Source of the DNA: a virus
Length of the DNA: 47,943 nucleotides
Virus record (IMG/VR): IMGVR_UViG_3300019755_000003
Location: 1 to 47,943 of that record
Direction: 5' to 3' (one strand)
The notes under the pieces are model-generated. The model had not been told where the DNA came from, searched no databases, and saw only the letters and a program-made list of their open reading frames with translations. The position numbers were made by a program, and so were the translations under genes. Positions 7,972 through 16,348 of the stretch are shown here, piece after piece (positions within the stretch are counted from its first letter, which is position 1; each line of letters starts with the position of its first letter).

Positions 7972-8225
7972 TTTTCAAAATCTCCAAAAATTAACTTTAT
8001 TGCTTCATCATCTGTTATAAAATCACCTTTATACTTTTCTTGCAAAAATATAATTTTATCTATATCATCTGGTCTTTTATCACAATCAATAGATAAATAA
8101 AGTCTAAGATCATTCAATGCTTCTTTTACGTGTTTATATAAATAACATGGATTAGTAGTTTCAACTTTTATAAATTCATCCTCATAATTTTCTCTAAATA
8201 CTTTTTCTTTATCTCTTAAATTCAT
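7968..8225 (-). CDS. Hypothetical protein, 85 aa
   Basis: Unrecognised acidic helical protein (KHVKEALNDLRLYL in the middle). Overlaps both neighbours by 4 bases, so it belongs to a tightly coupled four-gene set (7765-8850). Confidence 0.8.
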   Translation of the reverse strand: MNLRDKEKVFRENYEDEFIKVETTNPCYLYKHVKEALNDLRLYLSIDCDKRPDDIDKIIFLQEKYKGDFITDDEAIKLIFGDFEK

Positions 8226-8530
8226 TTTTCAACATACCCCATCCATAATATTTCTTGCATAAAATCATAAAAATTCTTTTTACATTTTATTTTTAAACCA
8301 ATTATTATAAATCCCATAGATTCCCATGAATTTATTATTGTTATTTCTTCATCTGTTATTCTTCTTCTATCTAATCCTTTACTATTCTTCAATAAATAAT
8401 CAATGTAAGGTAACAATCTTAGTTCCTTTTGCGTAATTTCATATCCTATCAATTCTAATGATTTTTCTTTTATTTTATCTGTTATTATTCCTCTTCCCCA
8501 TTTTCGTTGTTTAATTATTAATTTTTTCAT
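8222..8530 (-). CDS. Small phage-type protein, 102 aa
   Basis: The C-terminal half (RRRITDEEITIINSWESMGFI, ending FMQEILWMGYVEK) resembles a common small phage ORF pattern with RITxEEIxxLxxW and FWxxMxEILWxxYV. That family has no assigned function that I know. Coupled by 4-base overlaps to both neighbours. Confidence 0.8.
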   Translation of the reverse strand: MKKLIIKQRKWGRGIITDKIKEKSLELIGYEITQKELRLLPYIDYLLKNSKGLDRRRITDEEITIINSWESMGFIIIGLKIKCKKNFYDFMQEILWMGYVEK

Positions 8531-8850
8531 TTTGATTTATAGTTGGTTCTTTTATCCCTTCCTCCTTCATTAAGTTTCATCTTTGCAAGACACATGATTG
8601 CTTTAGCCTTGACTTCAATATCATTATCTAACATGAATTGCTTAATTTTCTTATCTGTTTCTTGGTCTACCTTTACTTGAACTAATACCATTTTTTTGTT
8701 TATATTTTTAAAACAATTACATTCAAATTCATATCTATTACAAATTTTACATTTTTTTGTACTATTACAATAATGACCACACTTTTCACAAACTACTTTT
8801 CTATATATTGGTGCATTGCAACATTTACTTAATTTATTATTATCGTTCAT
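8527..8850 (-). CDS. Zinc-finger plus ribbon-helix-helix protein, 107 aa
   Basis: Residues about 9-46 carry nine Cys (CCNAP, CEKCGHYC, CKICNRYEFECNC), enough for two zinc sites. Residues about 54-95 fit a ribbon-helix-helix domain: a strand VLVQVKVDQETD, then helices KKIKQFMLDN and VKAKAIMCLAKMKL. RHH proteins are common archaeal viral repressors. The fusion to a zinc module suggests a DNA-binding regulator, possibly with redox or metal control. Four-base overlaps on both sides. Confidence 0.8.
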   Translation of the reverse strand: MNDNNKLSKCCNAPIYRKVVCEKCGHYCNSTKKCKICNRYEFECNCFKNINKKMVLVQVKVDQETDKKIKQFMLDNDIEVKAKAIMCLAKMKLNEGGRDKRTNYKSK

Positions 8851-9575
8851 TCTCGAACCTCCATTCCTATTTTTTTTAGTTTATTTTCTAATTTTTGTAT
8901 ATGTTTACATTTCTTATGTCTCCACTTATAATCGTCACATGAACATGAAATCTTCTTATTTGACTTTAGATACTCAATGTCATAAAAACTGTCTGAATTC
9001 TCACTCTTAGCCTTCCAAATATATGAATATCCTTTATCAGATACAAAAAAAGGTATCCCATCTTTAATTTCATTAATTGAACTTTTAATATCCCTTTCTA
9101 ATTCTACAATTGGCATCACAGATTCCTTAATTCCGTATTTTTTTAACAAATTAAATTCTACTGGTATATTTTTTTTAAAGAATTTCAATAAATACATTAT
9201 TGTTGATAAATGTTTTTTATTTAATTTTATTGATTCTTTATTGTTAATTTTGTTAATACTTAATCTACCCCAATCTATGTCACTTTTTACATGAATTTCA
9301 TAAGCGATATTATTAGTTATTTTACACTTTCTTTGTTTTCCTTCTGTAACTAACCCTAAATCGATTAAATCTTTGACTCTTCCCGATGTATTATTAATAG
9401 TATGATTTGAATATTCAGATATTTCTTTTCTCGTAGAGTTTGGATATTTTATAATCGCTTTATATATTTCTATTTGACTTGTAGCAATATAATTTTTTAA
9501 TCTTATTAGTGTTTTAACTGATGTATCTGTATTTATCTGTGATATGTTGTTCAATTTAACTATATTATCACTCAT
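8847..9575 (-). CDS. Winged-helix protein with C-terminal SWIM zinc finger, 242 aa
   Basis: Residues about 28-80 form a winged helix (EIYKAIIKYPNSTRKEISEY, NTSGRVKDLIDLGLVTEG). The C-terminus holds C211-S-C213 and C223-K-H225, the CxCx(n)CxH signature of a SWIM zinc finger, preceded by YDIEYLKSNK. SWIM fingers occur in DNA-binding and recombination-associated proteins. A nucleic-acid-binding regulator is likely. Its ATG overlaps the upstream 50-aa gene's stop. Confidence 0.8.
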   Translation of the reverse strand: MSDNIVKLNNISQINTDTSVKTLIRLKNYIATSQIEIYKAIIKYPNSTRKEISEYSNHTINNTSGRVKDLIDLGLVTEGKQRKCKITNNIAYEIHVKSDIDWGRLSINKINNKESIKLNKKHLSTIMYLLKFFKKNIPVEFNLLKKYGIKESVMPIVELERDIKSSINEIKDGIPFFVSDKGYSYIWKAKSENSDSFYDIEYLKSNKKISCSCDDYKWRHKKCKHIQKLENKLKKIGMEVRE

Positions 9576-9724
9576 CTTTTACACCTTGCTTTTTTTATGT
9601 ATGAATCTGGTGATCTTTTGAAATTATTAAGCTGTTCATGAAATTTTGTTGGTTTTTTTTTCTTATATCGTCTTTTACAGTCTGAACCGTCTTTTGTTAA
9701 TACAAATTCGTAATTTTTTACCAT
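9572..9724 (-). CDS. Small basic protein, 50 aa
   Basis: Found by translating the gap: MVKNYEFVLTKDGSDCKRRY followed by a Lys-rich stretch and ending KKARCKR. The ATGA overlap with the next gene and the 13-base spacing from the upstream gene support it. Very basic, so possibly nucleic-acid binding. Confidence 0.7.
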   Translation of the reverse strand: MVKNYEFVLTKDGSDCKRRYKKKKPTKFHEQLNNFKRSPDSYIKKARCKR

Positions 9725-9737
9725 TTTTTATTTAATA

Positions 9738-10118
9738 TTATTTTTTTCTTAAATTATTATAATAATACTCTTTATCTATAATAATTGTATCTATAATGTC
9801 ACATTCTGAATCAATTAAATCTAATAATATACCCCCAATATGCCATTTCTGATTATTTTTTTTTTGTTGATTAAAAGCATTTATAGTTGCCTTATTACTT
9901 TCAAAAACATATCCTTCAATAAATTCTAATTTATTATCTGACACTATTTTACTACATTTTATTTTATAAGGATACTTACCATTTTCAATAAATGATTTTA
10001 CAAAATTATTACAAGAATTTTTTTTTATATTTTCATTCTGTGTCTCATTAGCTTTAATTAAAAAATCATTAGATTTATTAATACTTATATCTTTTTTTTT
10101 ATTTAGTATTTCTTTCAT
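9738..10118 (-). CDS. Hypothetical protein, 126 aa
   Basis: Unrecognised; Asn/Lys-rich N-terminal 40 residues, then a mixed alpha/beta region (YPYKIKCSKIVSDNKLEFIE, KWHIGGILLDLID). Cytoplasmic. Last but one in the operon that starts at 10332. Confidence 0.75.
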   Translation of the reverse strand: MKEILNKKKDISINKSNDFLIKANETQNENIKKNSCNNFVKSFIENGKYPYKIKCSKIVSDNKLEFIEGYVFESNKATINAFNQQKKNNQKWHIGGILLDLIDSECDIIDTIIIDKEYYYNNLRKK

Positions 10119-10158
10119 TGTTTTTCCCTACCAATATTGTTATGAAATACGACCAAAA

Positions 10159-10332
10159 TTATTTTTTAGTGGTATTTTCTCTTTCCACTTTTTTTAATTT
10201 ACTAATATCTATAATGTTTCCAGTATCTAATTTGTTTTTTTTTAAAAATTTTACAGGTATAGAAATATATCTCATTCCTCCTATCTTTTTAATTTCTCTA
10301 TGATTTGGATTTATTATTTCATTATTAACCAT
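10159..10332 (-). CDS. AbrB/MazE-like swapped-hairpin protein, 57 aa
   Basis: Found by translating the gap. The core MRYISIPVKFLKKNKLDTGN followed by IIDI matches the beta-hairpin of AbrB/SpoVT-type DNA-binding proteins (SIPxxFLKKxxLxxGDxVDI). These act as dimeric repressors or antitoxins. No toxin gene is adjacent. It is the first gene after a TATA box and may autoregulate the long minus-strand operon. Confidence 0.7.
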   Translation of the reverse strand: MVNNEIINPNHREIKKIGGMRYISIPVKFLKKNKLDTGNIIDISKLKKVERENTTKK

Positions 10333-10361
10333 CTTTTTTTGTGGAATAATAATTTTTAGAA

Positions 10362-10378
10362 TTTAATTTATATAATAT
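10362..10378 (-). promoter_or_regulatory. TATA box for the operon starting at 10332
   Basis: Minus strand reads ATTATATAAATTAAAT, about 38 bases upstream of the ATG at 10332. Confidence 0.6.
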
Positions 10379-10417
10379 TTTTTAATTGCTAAACAGTAAC
10401 AACGTAATTAAATGTAA

Positions 10418-10723
10418 TTATTTTATCCTTAGATTAATTATTATAATTATCATTAGTAGTAATATTATCATAAATAAGAAATAGTCATTTTCTTGATTAG
10501 CTATTGAAAGTTTAAGAAAATTTTGTGTTTCTTGATCTAAATTGTTACAATTTGCGTTTATTGAAATTAAATTTTGATTTTCTATAAAGTTAATATCTAC
10601 TTTTTTGCATCCATAATTTAAGAATGTATTATAATGTTTGTATTCATGCAAGTATAAACATGTGCAAAATATTGTTAATATTGATAATATTATTAATATT
10701 AGTGTTATTATTTTTTTATTCAT
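10418..10723 (-). CDS. Membrane mini-protein with HExxH motif, 101 aa
   Basis: One hydrophobic segment (residues 4-24) leads straight into H26-E-Y-K-H30, a zincin-type HExxH motif. A short extracellular stretch with paired Cys (CKKVDIN, NANCNN) and a C-terminal TM (about 80-98) follow. I recall similarly short HE-x-x-H-x-x-x-x-x-YG membrane proteins in phages and archaea without known function. It could be a minimal membrane metalloprotease. Single gene with its own TATA box, diverging from the plus-strand operon. Confidence 0.7.
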   Translation of the reverse strand: MNKKIITLILIILSILTIFCTCLYLHEYKHYNTFLNYGCKKVDINFIENQNLISINANCNNLDQETQNFLKLSIANQENDYFLFMIILLLMIIIIINLRIK

Positions 10724-10741
10724 AAATATGTTATATCTTTT

Positions 10742-10758
10742 TTATTTATATAAGTTAT
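10742..10758 (-). promoter_or_regulatory. TATA box for the HExxH gene
   Basis: Minus strand reads ACTTATATAAATAAAAA, about 26 bases upstream of the ATG at 10723. Confidence 0.65.
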
Positions 10759-10790
10759 ATATTATTATTTTTAATTTCTTAGTTTTTATC

Positions 10791-10806
10791 CATTCTTTAT
10801 ATAAAT
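10791..10806 (+). promoter_or_regulatory. TATA box for the plus-strand membrane operon
   Basis: CATTCTTTATATAAAT, about 30 bases before the ATG at 10830. This is the consensus form repeated across the element on both strands. Confidence 0.75.
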
Positions 10807-10829
10807 AAAATAAATCTAATATTTGTATC

Positions 10830-11006
10830 ATGGGTGATAATTATAATAATGAAGATACAACAATAATTCCAGAACATGTGAAAAAAAAATTTCAAGATGA
10901 TATTGATATTGAAATTAAGGAAAATAAAAAAAGAAAAAAGGAACTTACAAAAGAAAATAAAAATCTTGGTAAGATAAAGGAGATATTTGAAAAATCAGAT
11001 GAATAG
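10830..11006 (+). CDS. Small charged protein, 58 aa
   Basis: Found by translating the gap: begins MGDNYNNEDTTIIPEHVKKK, then continuous charged helix (IEIKENKKRKKELTKENK). A leaderless or near-leaderless start after a consensus TATA box. The following gene overlaps its end by 8 bases. Confidence 0.75.
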   Translation: MGDNYNNEDTTIIPEHVKKKFQDDIDIEIKENKKRKKELTKENKNLGKIKEIFEKSDE

Positions 11007-11472
11007 TTATACAAGGTTAAAGTTATGTAGTATGGTTGAAAATGGTGTAATTAATCAAAATTCTCTAACTAAATTTCTTATAAGTAAGCCTACATCAAAT
11101 ATTCAAGTTAAAAATTTTATTAAAGAATGTAACGATTTTTCTATTGATGATATTAACCAATTCAAAATTAAACTTTTTGATAGTTGGAGCAATGTAGATA
11201 AAACTTTCAAATCTAACGAAATACCTGTTTTAACTAATCTTTTGAATAATGGATCCGTTATGACTAGAAAAGAACTTATAACTAAAACAAGGTTAGCCCC
11301 TGATAGAATTACAAAAGCTATATCTACTTTAATTGGTACACCTTATGATAATGCGGTAAGTGGCTTAATTGAGGAAGGTATAGTTGATACGATACCTATT
11401 TTTAGAAATGAAATACTGGTATTCATAAATAAAAAAAAATTTTACAACTTTTTAAAGAATGGCAAAAATTAA
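10999..11472 (+). CDS. Winged-helix-like protein, 157 aa
   Basis: The ATG at 10999 was preferred to the TTG at 10987 because it overlaps the upstream stop in the usual way. Residues about 73-140 contain a helix-turn-helix (VLTNLLNNGSVMTRKELITK, then PDRITKAISTLIG) and a wing. Likely the regulator of the membrane operon in which it sits. Its end overlaps the next gene by 14 bases. Confidence 0.75.
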   Translation: MNSYTRLKLCSMVENGVINQNSLTKFLISKPTSNIQVKNFIKECNDFSIDDINQFKIKLFDSWSNVDKTFKSNEIPVLTNLLNNGSVMTRKELITKTRLAPDRITKAISTLIGTPYDNAVSGLIEEGIVDTIPIFRNEILVFINKKKFYNFLKNGKN

Positions 11473-12454
11473 TATAAAAATATTACTGGTTGGAATTTTA
11501 TTCTTTATTTTAATATCTCTTGGTGTTTTTAGATATTTCTATAATGAACCAGATAAAAATAATATTACTGATGAAAAAATATATCAATGTAGTGATGGAA
11601 TTGATAATGATGGAGATGGTTTTATTGATTTCTCTAATGGTGTTGGAGATCCTGACTGTAAATCTGATACTGATAATCTTGAAAAACAGATACCTAGTTT
11701 ATTATGGTTACTTTTTTTGTTATTATCATGTATTTTTATATATCTAGGATATTTATATTATAAAAAGAATAATAATTCTGATGATCAAAATGATAGTTTA
11801 GATAAATTTAAACTTCAATCCGCAATTGGTAGGAATAGGGCTTTTGAGTTAGCAATTAGTGATTTTTTGAGAAATATTGCAAAGGATATATCTACACATA
11901 TAATAATTGAAGATGATGGTTATTATCTTGTAAAACCTGATTATGCTGAAGACATTATAGAAACTGATAGGTTTGCAAGGCATTTTAAATCACCACATCT
12001 ATACCAAATTTCCGATATAATGGTACACGTTGGAAAACATATAGGATGTTGGAGATTAATATATTGTATTACCAATGGAGAACAAAGAATTAAAGATGGT
12101 ATTGATAGATTTGAAAAAGGAATAAATAAATATAATCATCAAATGAAAACTAGGACTTATAACATGGAATCTCCTGAAAATGAAAGCTCACTAATAAAAC
12201 ATGAAATGATAGATGCCATGAGAGATGGTGATTTAGATACAAAATCTGAAATGCAAGAAATGTTAAGGACTTTTGGTTCTGGTTCTTCATTTTCTGATGA
12301 GACAGATGATGAATACCAAACTAGGTTAAAAATACAGCAAATGAATAAAAATAAAAAGAAATATACTAATACTAAGAAAAATAAGGCATCTATTGGTGTG
12401 CAACAACCAACATTTGAAAAACAAGAACAGTCTAATGAAGGTGATGAAGAATGA
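11459..12454 (+). CDS. Bitopic membrane protein with Ca-binding-type loop, 331 aa
   Basis: TM1 is at about residues 8-27 and TM2 at about 80-101. Between them, the extracellular loop carries CSDGIDNDGDGFID and GDPDC, a DxDxDG calcium-loop motif typical of DPANN and other archaeal surface proteins. The cytoplasmic part is 230 residues: a folded domain (about 115-235) and a Lys/Asn/Gln-rich tail. Second membrane-operon gene; probably the inner-face partner of the proteins that follow. No enzymatic motif seen. Confidence 0.8.
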   Translation: MAKINIKILLVGILFFILISLGVFRYFYNEPDKNNITDEKIYQCSDGIDNDGDGFIDFSNGVGDPDCKSDTDNLEKQIPSLLWLLFLLLSCIFIYLGYLYYKKNNNSDDQNDSLDKFKLQSAIGRNRAFELAISDFLRNIAKDISTHIIIEDDGYYLVKPDYAEDIIETDRFARHFKSPHLYQISDIMVHVGKHIGCWRLIYCITNGEQRIKDGIDRFEKGINKYNHQMKTRTYNMESPENESSLIKHEMIDAMRDGDLDTKSEMQEMLRTFGSGSSFSDETDDEYQTRLKIQQMNKNKKKYTNTKKNKASIGVQQPTFEKQEQSNEGDEE

Positions 12455-12612
12455 TTCAAAGTGATTCTATTTTTATTGTTATTATATTAATCTATATGTT
12501 CACTTTACTTGCATCCGATATGTCATTTAAAGAATTTATTTATATGTCTATTATGGCTTTTTTAATGTCTATTACTATTATATTTTTAGTATTTTTTGGG
12601 GTGTTAAAATGA
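12451..12612 (+). CDS. Two-TM mini-protein, 53 aa
   Basis: Found by translating the gap: MIQSDSIFIVIILIYMFTLL, a short polar turn (ASDMSFKEF), then a second TM. ATGA overlaps on both ends fix its limits. It ends in a sequence (GGGGTG) that serves as the ribosome-binding site of the next gene. Confidence 0.8.
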   Translation: MIQSDSIFIVIILIYMFTLLASDMSFKEFIYMSIMAFLMSITIIFLVFFGVLK

Positions 12613-13262
12613 AAAAAGAAAACTATATCTGGATTTTTATATTATTTCTAATAATAATATTTTCATTTGCTTTTTATATGTTAAATATAAATAAATATAC
12701 TTTTGAAACTGCTACTCCTGAATCTATTGGTATAAATGAAATAGAAGATTTGGATTATTGTCAATTAGTATTTGATAACGGGAATTCAAATTTAATGTTT
12801 TTTACATTTAATAGAGATAAAGAATGTGAAAATATTAAATATAGATGCGATAATGAAAAGTATTGTCACTGGACTGTAAATAAAGACGGTTTATCTTGTA
12901 GTAATGGGATTTTTAGTGGTTGTGATACTGTATATAGTGCTAGATGTTATTGTATATTTCCACCTGTTATTGAAATTAAAAATCCTAATGATAATTGTAC
13001 CTTATTTAAATATATTAATGGTTCTTATGAATTAAAAGGTGATTATTGTCCAGTTATTACTTTTGAACAAAAAACATTAAAAATTGAATATTATCTTAAT
13101 AATGGAGAATTTACATTAAAAAATACAAATATAAGAAAAGAATTATATAATTTAAATATATCTTTGATATATTCAGAAGGAAATGAAAACTTCTATCCTA
13201 GCTGTACTCTATCTGATAATTCGTATTATAGTGATTGTGAACTAATTGAGGTGTTAAAATGA
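12609..13262 (+). CDS. Membrane-anchored Cys-rich extracellular protein, 217 aa
   Basis: Signal-anchor at residues 7-26. About 13 Cys between residues 50 and 212 (for example CRCDNEKYCHW-like spacing and ARCYCIFPP) indicate a disulfide-bonded ectodomain. N-glycosylation sequons are present (NCT, NGS, NIS). A Shine-Dalgarno-like GGGGTG precedes the ATG by about 6 bases. Surface-exposed role likely; no family recognised. Confidence 0.8.
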   Translation: MKKENYIWIFILFLIIIFSFAFYMLNINKYTFETATPESIGINEIEDLDYCQLVFDNGNSNLMFFTFNRDKECENIKYRCDNEKYCHWTVNKDGLSCSNGIFSGCDTVYSARCYCIFPPVIEIKNPNDNCTLFKYINGSYELKGDYCPVITFEQKTLKIEYYLNNGEFTLKNTNIRKELYNLNISLIYSEGNENFYPSCTLSDNSYYSDCELIEVLK

Positions 13263-14821
13263 ATTTAAACTCTTATATTTGGCTTTTAGCATGTATTGTT
13301 TATATCATAATTCATGTACTTGAAGATAAATATTTATTATCATATAAAATTAAATCATGGTGGCAGTCCTTAGAATGGGATTCTGATTCTAAATATCTAC
13401 ATCCATCTACTTCTTTTATTCGTAGAACTCATCCTTTATCTTGGCATCAGATATTCTTTAGAGATAAAAAGGCTGTTATAACTACTATAATTAGTATTAT
13501 TACAATCATTATTTTAATTAATTCTACTTTTGGTTATGATAAGACGTTTAATGAATCTATTGGTACTAATTCGTTGCCAACTTCTGGCAGTTATGATTTA
13601 GATTTTACGGTTAAAGCTAATGAGACACTTTATTTTAATGTCACAAGTGCATCTAGTAAACTTAATATAGATGTTCCTGATAGCTATTATCTTAATAATA
13701 CTGATACATATAAACTTATTATTAACTGGTCTGTTGATAAAATTATATTTACAGATGATGAGGTTTTAGCTTCCGAAATCCTTGTAACAAATTCACTTAC
13801 ATCAAAAAATTATTCAATTGGAGTTGTTATAGATGTTTTAAAGGAAGAAAAGAGAGTTTTTGATATTATATCTACGTCTAGTAATGTCATTTATCGTGAT
13901 AATGTATTTTATAAGAACATTAGTATTCTTCATGATTTTCCAAGTAAAGATAATATAGTTATCAATCTTGAGGGAGAACCTAATGAAATTTTTACTATTA
14001 GTGGTTGTGATGATGATTGGTTTTTGGCATGCAGAAATTCATCTTTTAATTTAAATAATGAAGGCAAATACCAGTTAAAAGTGCCTTTTAGAATGGAATA
14101 TACACCAATTGGCATATATAATGAAACTTTTTATTTAAAATCTTCTAGTAAGAATTTTACTTTAAAGGCTGTTTTTAGTGTTTTACAACCTACATTTAAG
14201 TTAAATTATAATAATATTGAAGGATGTAAAAATTATGATCAACTTAGTTTTGTTAAACAAATGAATTGTACTGAATCACTTTTAAAGTATGAGTTAGAAG
14301 GTATTATGCAAATTAATGAATATTTTTCAAAGGTTAATACAGAAAATGTTTGTAAAAACTTTATTCAAACAGAGTATATTGTCGGAGATTCTATTTCAAA
14401 AGAGATTTTAGATCGTAATATTGAGTTATCGTTAGATAATGGAAAAATCCGAGAAACTAATTCTTTATTAAGTAAGAAACTTGATACATGCTTACAGGAA
14501 AAAAATAATGTAATCTTAGAATCGAAAAATAATAATATTGAGAATAATAAAAGTATTATTGAGCTTAAAAACGATAATACAAGGACTAGACTTACATTAA
14601 AAGAACAATATGATATAAAAACTCAAGAAAGTAATAATAATACTTTATTTTGGCTTAAAATTGTTTGTTTTTTTATATTTATTTCTTTTGTAAGTGCAAT
14701 TGGATTAAAGTATTGGTATGAGAATATGTTTGCAACTAATATAAAAATTAATCAATATGTATTTGGTGGTATTTCTTTATTTTTTTTCATATTATGGGTC
14801 TCATTATTTTTTTGGGGTTAA
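13259..14821 (+). CDS. Large polytopic surface protein with beta ectodomain and stalk, 520 aa
   Basis: N-terminal TM (about 5-22), a cytoplasmic loop with RRTHPLSWHQIFFRDKK, and TM2 (about 72-90). A beta-sandwich-like ectodomain follows (about 90-310, many NxS/T sequons), then a helical stalk (about 360-460) and two C-terminal TMs (about 466-485 and 498-518). GAGGTG lies about 6 bases before the ATG. With the previous three genes this looks like a membrane complex, perhaps for virion assembly or superinfection exclusion. That role is inference. Confidence 0.8.
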   Translation: MNLNSYIWLLACIVYIIIHVLEDKYLLSYKIKSWWQSLEWDSDSKYLHPSTSFIRRTHPLSWHQIFFRDKKAVITTIISIITIIILINSTFGYDKTFNESIGTNSLPTSGSYDLDFTVKANETLYFNVTSASSKLNIDVPDSYYLNNTDTYKLIINWSVDKIIFTDDEVLASEILVTNSLTSKNYSIGVVIDVLKEEKRVFDIISTSSNVIYRDNVFYKNISILHDFPSKDNIVINLEGEPNEIFTISGCDDDWFLACRNSSFNLNNEGKYQLKVPFRMEYTPIGIYNETFYLKSSSKNFTLKAVFSVLQPTFKLNYNNIEGCKNYDQLSFVKQMNCTESLLKYELEGIMQINEYFSKVNTENVCKNFIQTEYIVGDSISKEILDRNIELSLDNGKIRETNSLLSKKLDTCLQEKNNVILESKNNNIENNKSIIELKNDNTRTRLTLKEQYDIKTQESNNNTLFWLKIVCFFIFISFVSAIGLKYWYENMFATNIKINQYVFGGISLFFFILWVSLFFWG

Positions 14822-14830
14822 AATTAAACT

Positions 14831-14846
14831 ATTCTTTATATAAATG
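14831..14846 (+). promoter_or_regulatory. TATA box for the 14870 operon
   Basis: ATTCTTTATATAAATG, about 32 bases before the ATG at 14870. Confidence 0.7.
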
Positions 14847-14869
14847 TTTTTTGTTTTATTATTATTGTT

Positions 14870-15124
14870 ATGGAATTAAAAAAAAATGAAAGCTTAGTAC
14901 TTACTATTGTTTTATTAATTTTATTTGTATCTTTTTGTATTGTTTCATATAATATTAATTATAAATATACTGATTGCATGGCTAGTGATACTTTGAAAGA
15001 TAATTTTTGGGTTAACGATACTTGTTATGAGTTTGATTTACATACCAGATATAAATGTGAAACATATAATAAAGAACTTCATGAAAATTTTTGTCATAAA
15101 AAATGGGGAGGATTTTGGGATTAG
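14870..15124 (+). CDS. Signal-anchored Cys-rich protein, 84 aa
   Basis: One TM at residues about 8-28, then a 55-residue extracellular part with five Cys (DCMAS, DTCYEF, RYKCE, NFCHKKW). Small secreted or anchored protein of unknown function. Confidence 0.75.
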   Translation: MELKKNESLVLTIVLLILFVSFCIVSYNINYKYTDCMASDTLKDNFWVNDTCYEFDLHTRYKCETYNKELHENFCHKKWGGFWD

Positions 15125-15127
15125 AGA

Positions 15128-15319
15128 ATGAAATGTAAAAAAAAACAATATAATAGTAAAGAAGATGCAGAAAATGCAATTAAATATTTAATTGATAATG
15201 GTTTTATCGAAAATACAAATTATAATGTTTATGAATGTCCGAAATGTTTTAAATATCATTTTGGTAAGTCAAATGGAGATTTTAATAGTTATGGGACTGC
15301 GGGGTTAAAAAGAAAATGA
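15128..15319 (+). CDS. Phage-type mini zinc finger, 63 aa
   Basis: Begins MKCKKKQYNSKEDAENAIKY and ends with YECPKCFKYHFGKS. The C-x2-C-x3-H pattern after an N-terminal Cys-Lys is typical of a small zinc-finger family widespread in phages (MKCxxKxxYxSxEEAxxA ... YxCPxCxxWHLT). Function unknown. Confidence 0.8.
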   Translation: MKCKKKQYNSKEDAENAIKYLIDNGFIENTNYNVYECPKCFKYHFGKSNGDFNSYGTAGLKRK

Positions 15320-15768
15320 TAGATAAAAAAATAGATATAATGGATTATTTTATAGAAGTATCTAATAGAGATATTAAAGATAATAAAGTTTTTATGATTG
15401 ATAATAAATGGTATGCTCCTAAATTTGGTTGTGATACTATTAATATGATTGTTGATAAATTATCTGATAGATTTACTATTAGTTCTGATAATATCTTATT
15501 AACTGATATTGAAGAGAAAACATACAGAAAATTAACTGAAATTCTTGATTCTGAAGTTTTCTTATTAATTCATAAGAAACATTATAAAGAATTTCTCGTG
15601 AATATTGAAGAAATGACAGCTAATATTAAAAATCAATTATTTGATGCAATTGAAAAGGATTTTGATAGTGACCACTTTTGCGATTGTGAGAAGTGGTGTG
15701 ATTGTTGGGAAAAGTTTAAAAAAAAGCAATTAGATAATAATAAAAATGGTTTGGACAGAAGAAGATAA
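15316..15768 (+). CDS. Hypothetical protein, 150 aa
   Basis: Unrecognised acidic, helical cytoplasmic protein. Near the C-terminus it has HFCDCEKWCDCWEKF, a compact Cys cluster that could hold a metal. ATGA overlap with the upstream zinc-finger gene. Confidence 0.75.
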   Translation: MIDKKIDIMDYFIEVSNRDIKDNKVFMIDNKWYAPKFGCDTINMIVDKLSDRFTISSDNILLTDIEEKTYRKLTEILDSEVFLLIHKKHYKEFLVNIEEMTANIKNQLFDAIEKDFDSDHFCDCEKWCDCWEKFKKKQLDNNKNGLDRRR

Positions 15769-15889
15769 AAAAGAACTAAATGAGATCAGAGATATTTTAA
15801 AAGATTCCTTAAATTATTTGTGTGTTCAAGTGAGTAGACCAAAAGTAAAAAGTGCAATTGAGAAATTAGATAAAATCTTAGATGATTGA
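15746..15889 (+). CDS. Small helical protein, 47 aa
   Basis: Found by translating the gap: MVWTEEDKKELNEIRDILKD, then a second helix ending KLDKILDD. Overlaps the preceding gene by 23 bases and meets the minus-strand gene 15878-16054 tail to tail. Probably the last gene of the plus-strand operon. Confidence 0.6.
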   Translation: MVWTEEDKKELNEIRDILKDSLNYLCVQVSRPKVKSAIEKLDKILDD

Positions 15890-16054
15890 ACCTATTTTCC
15901 TTTCTGAGTTATAACTAATAGTATTAATATCAATCCTTATTTTTTCGTTATTAGTCTCTTTATATACTTGTAAAGATTTTCTAATATCTTTTAGTAATAT
16001 ATCTATTGGTTGATCTTCCTTAATAGCCTCAAATATTGTTTTATTTTTACTCAT
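15878..16054 (-). CDS. Small hypothetical protein, 58 aa
   Basis: Found by translating the gap: MSKNKTIFEAIKEDQPIDIL, then KDIRKSLQVYKETNNEK and a short beta end (IRIDINTISY). A TATA-like sequence is about 50 bases upstream. Tail-to-tail overlap of 12 bases with the plus-strand gene. Confidence 0.6.
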   Translation of the reverse strand: MSKNKTIFEAIKEDQPIDILLKDIRKSLQVYKETNNEKIRIDINTISYNSERKIGSII

Positions 16055-16096
16055 TTTTTATTATGATTAAAATCTTTTATCAATATTAAGTATTTA

Positions 16097-16110
16097 CTAA
16101 TATATAAACC
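16097..16110 (-). promoter_or_regulatory. Possible TATA box for 16054
   Basis: Minus strand reads GGTTTATATATTAG, about 48 bases from the ATG, implying a short leader. Confidence 0.4.
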
Positions 16111-16160
16111 TTTTGTTTATATCCTATTTGTTATTTTTATGATAAATTGATAGTAAATGC

Positions 16161-16197
16161 AAAAAAGTCTTCTCAAAATGTCTTTAAATTGTTTTAT
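16161..16197 (+). repeat. 37-bp dispersed motif, copy A
   Basis: AAAAAAGTCTTCTCAAA and the following 20 bases match 42663-42699 at 33 of 37 positions in the same orientation. Both copies are intergenic. Confidence 0.7.
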
Positions 16198-16348
16198 TTA
16201 GAATTTGTACTATATTCGTGTTATACTTAGAAAATATTATTATTAATATTAAATTATACTCTAATTAAAATAAATATTAAAAAATTTAATTGATATTTTA
16301 TCAATTAAAAGATATTTAACTAAAATATTAAATTTTTAATATTTAACT

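Noticed and set aside
10142-10303. The plus-strand ORF at 10118-10303
   Set aside because: The minus strand of the same stretch encodes a better-supported AbrB-like protein behind a TATA box and in line with its operon.
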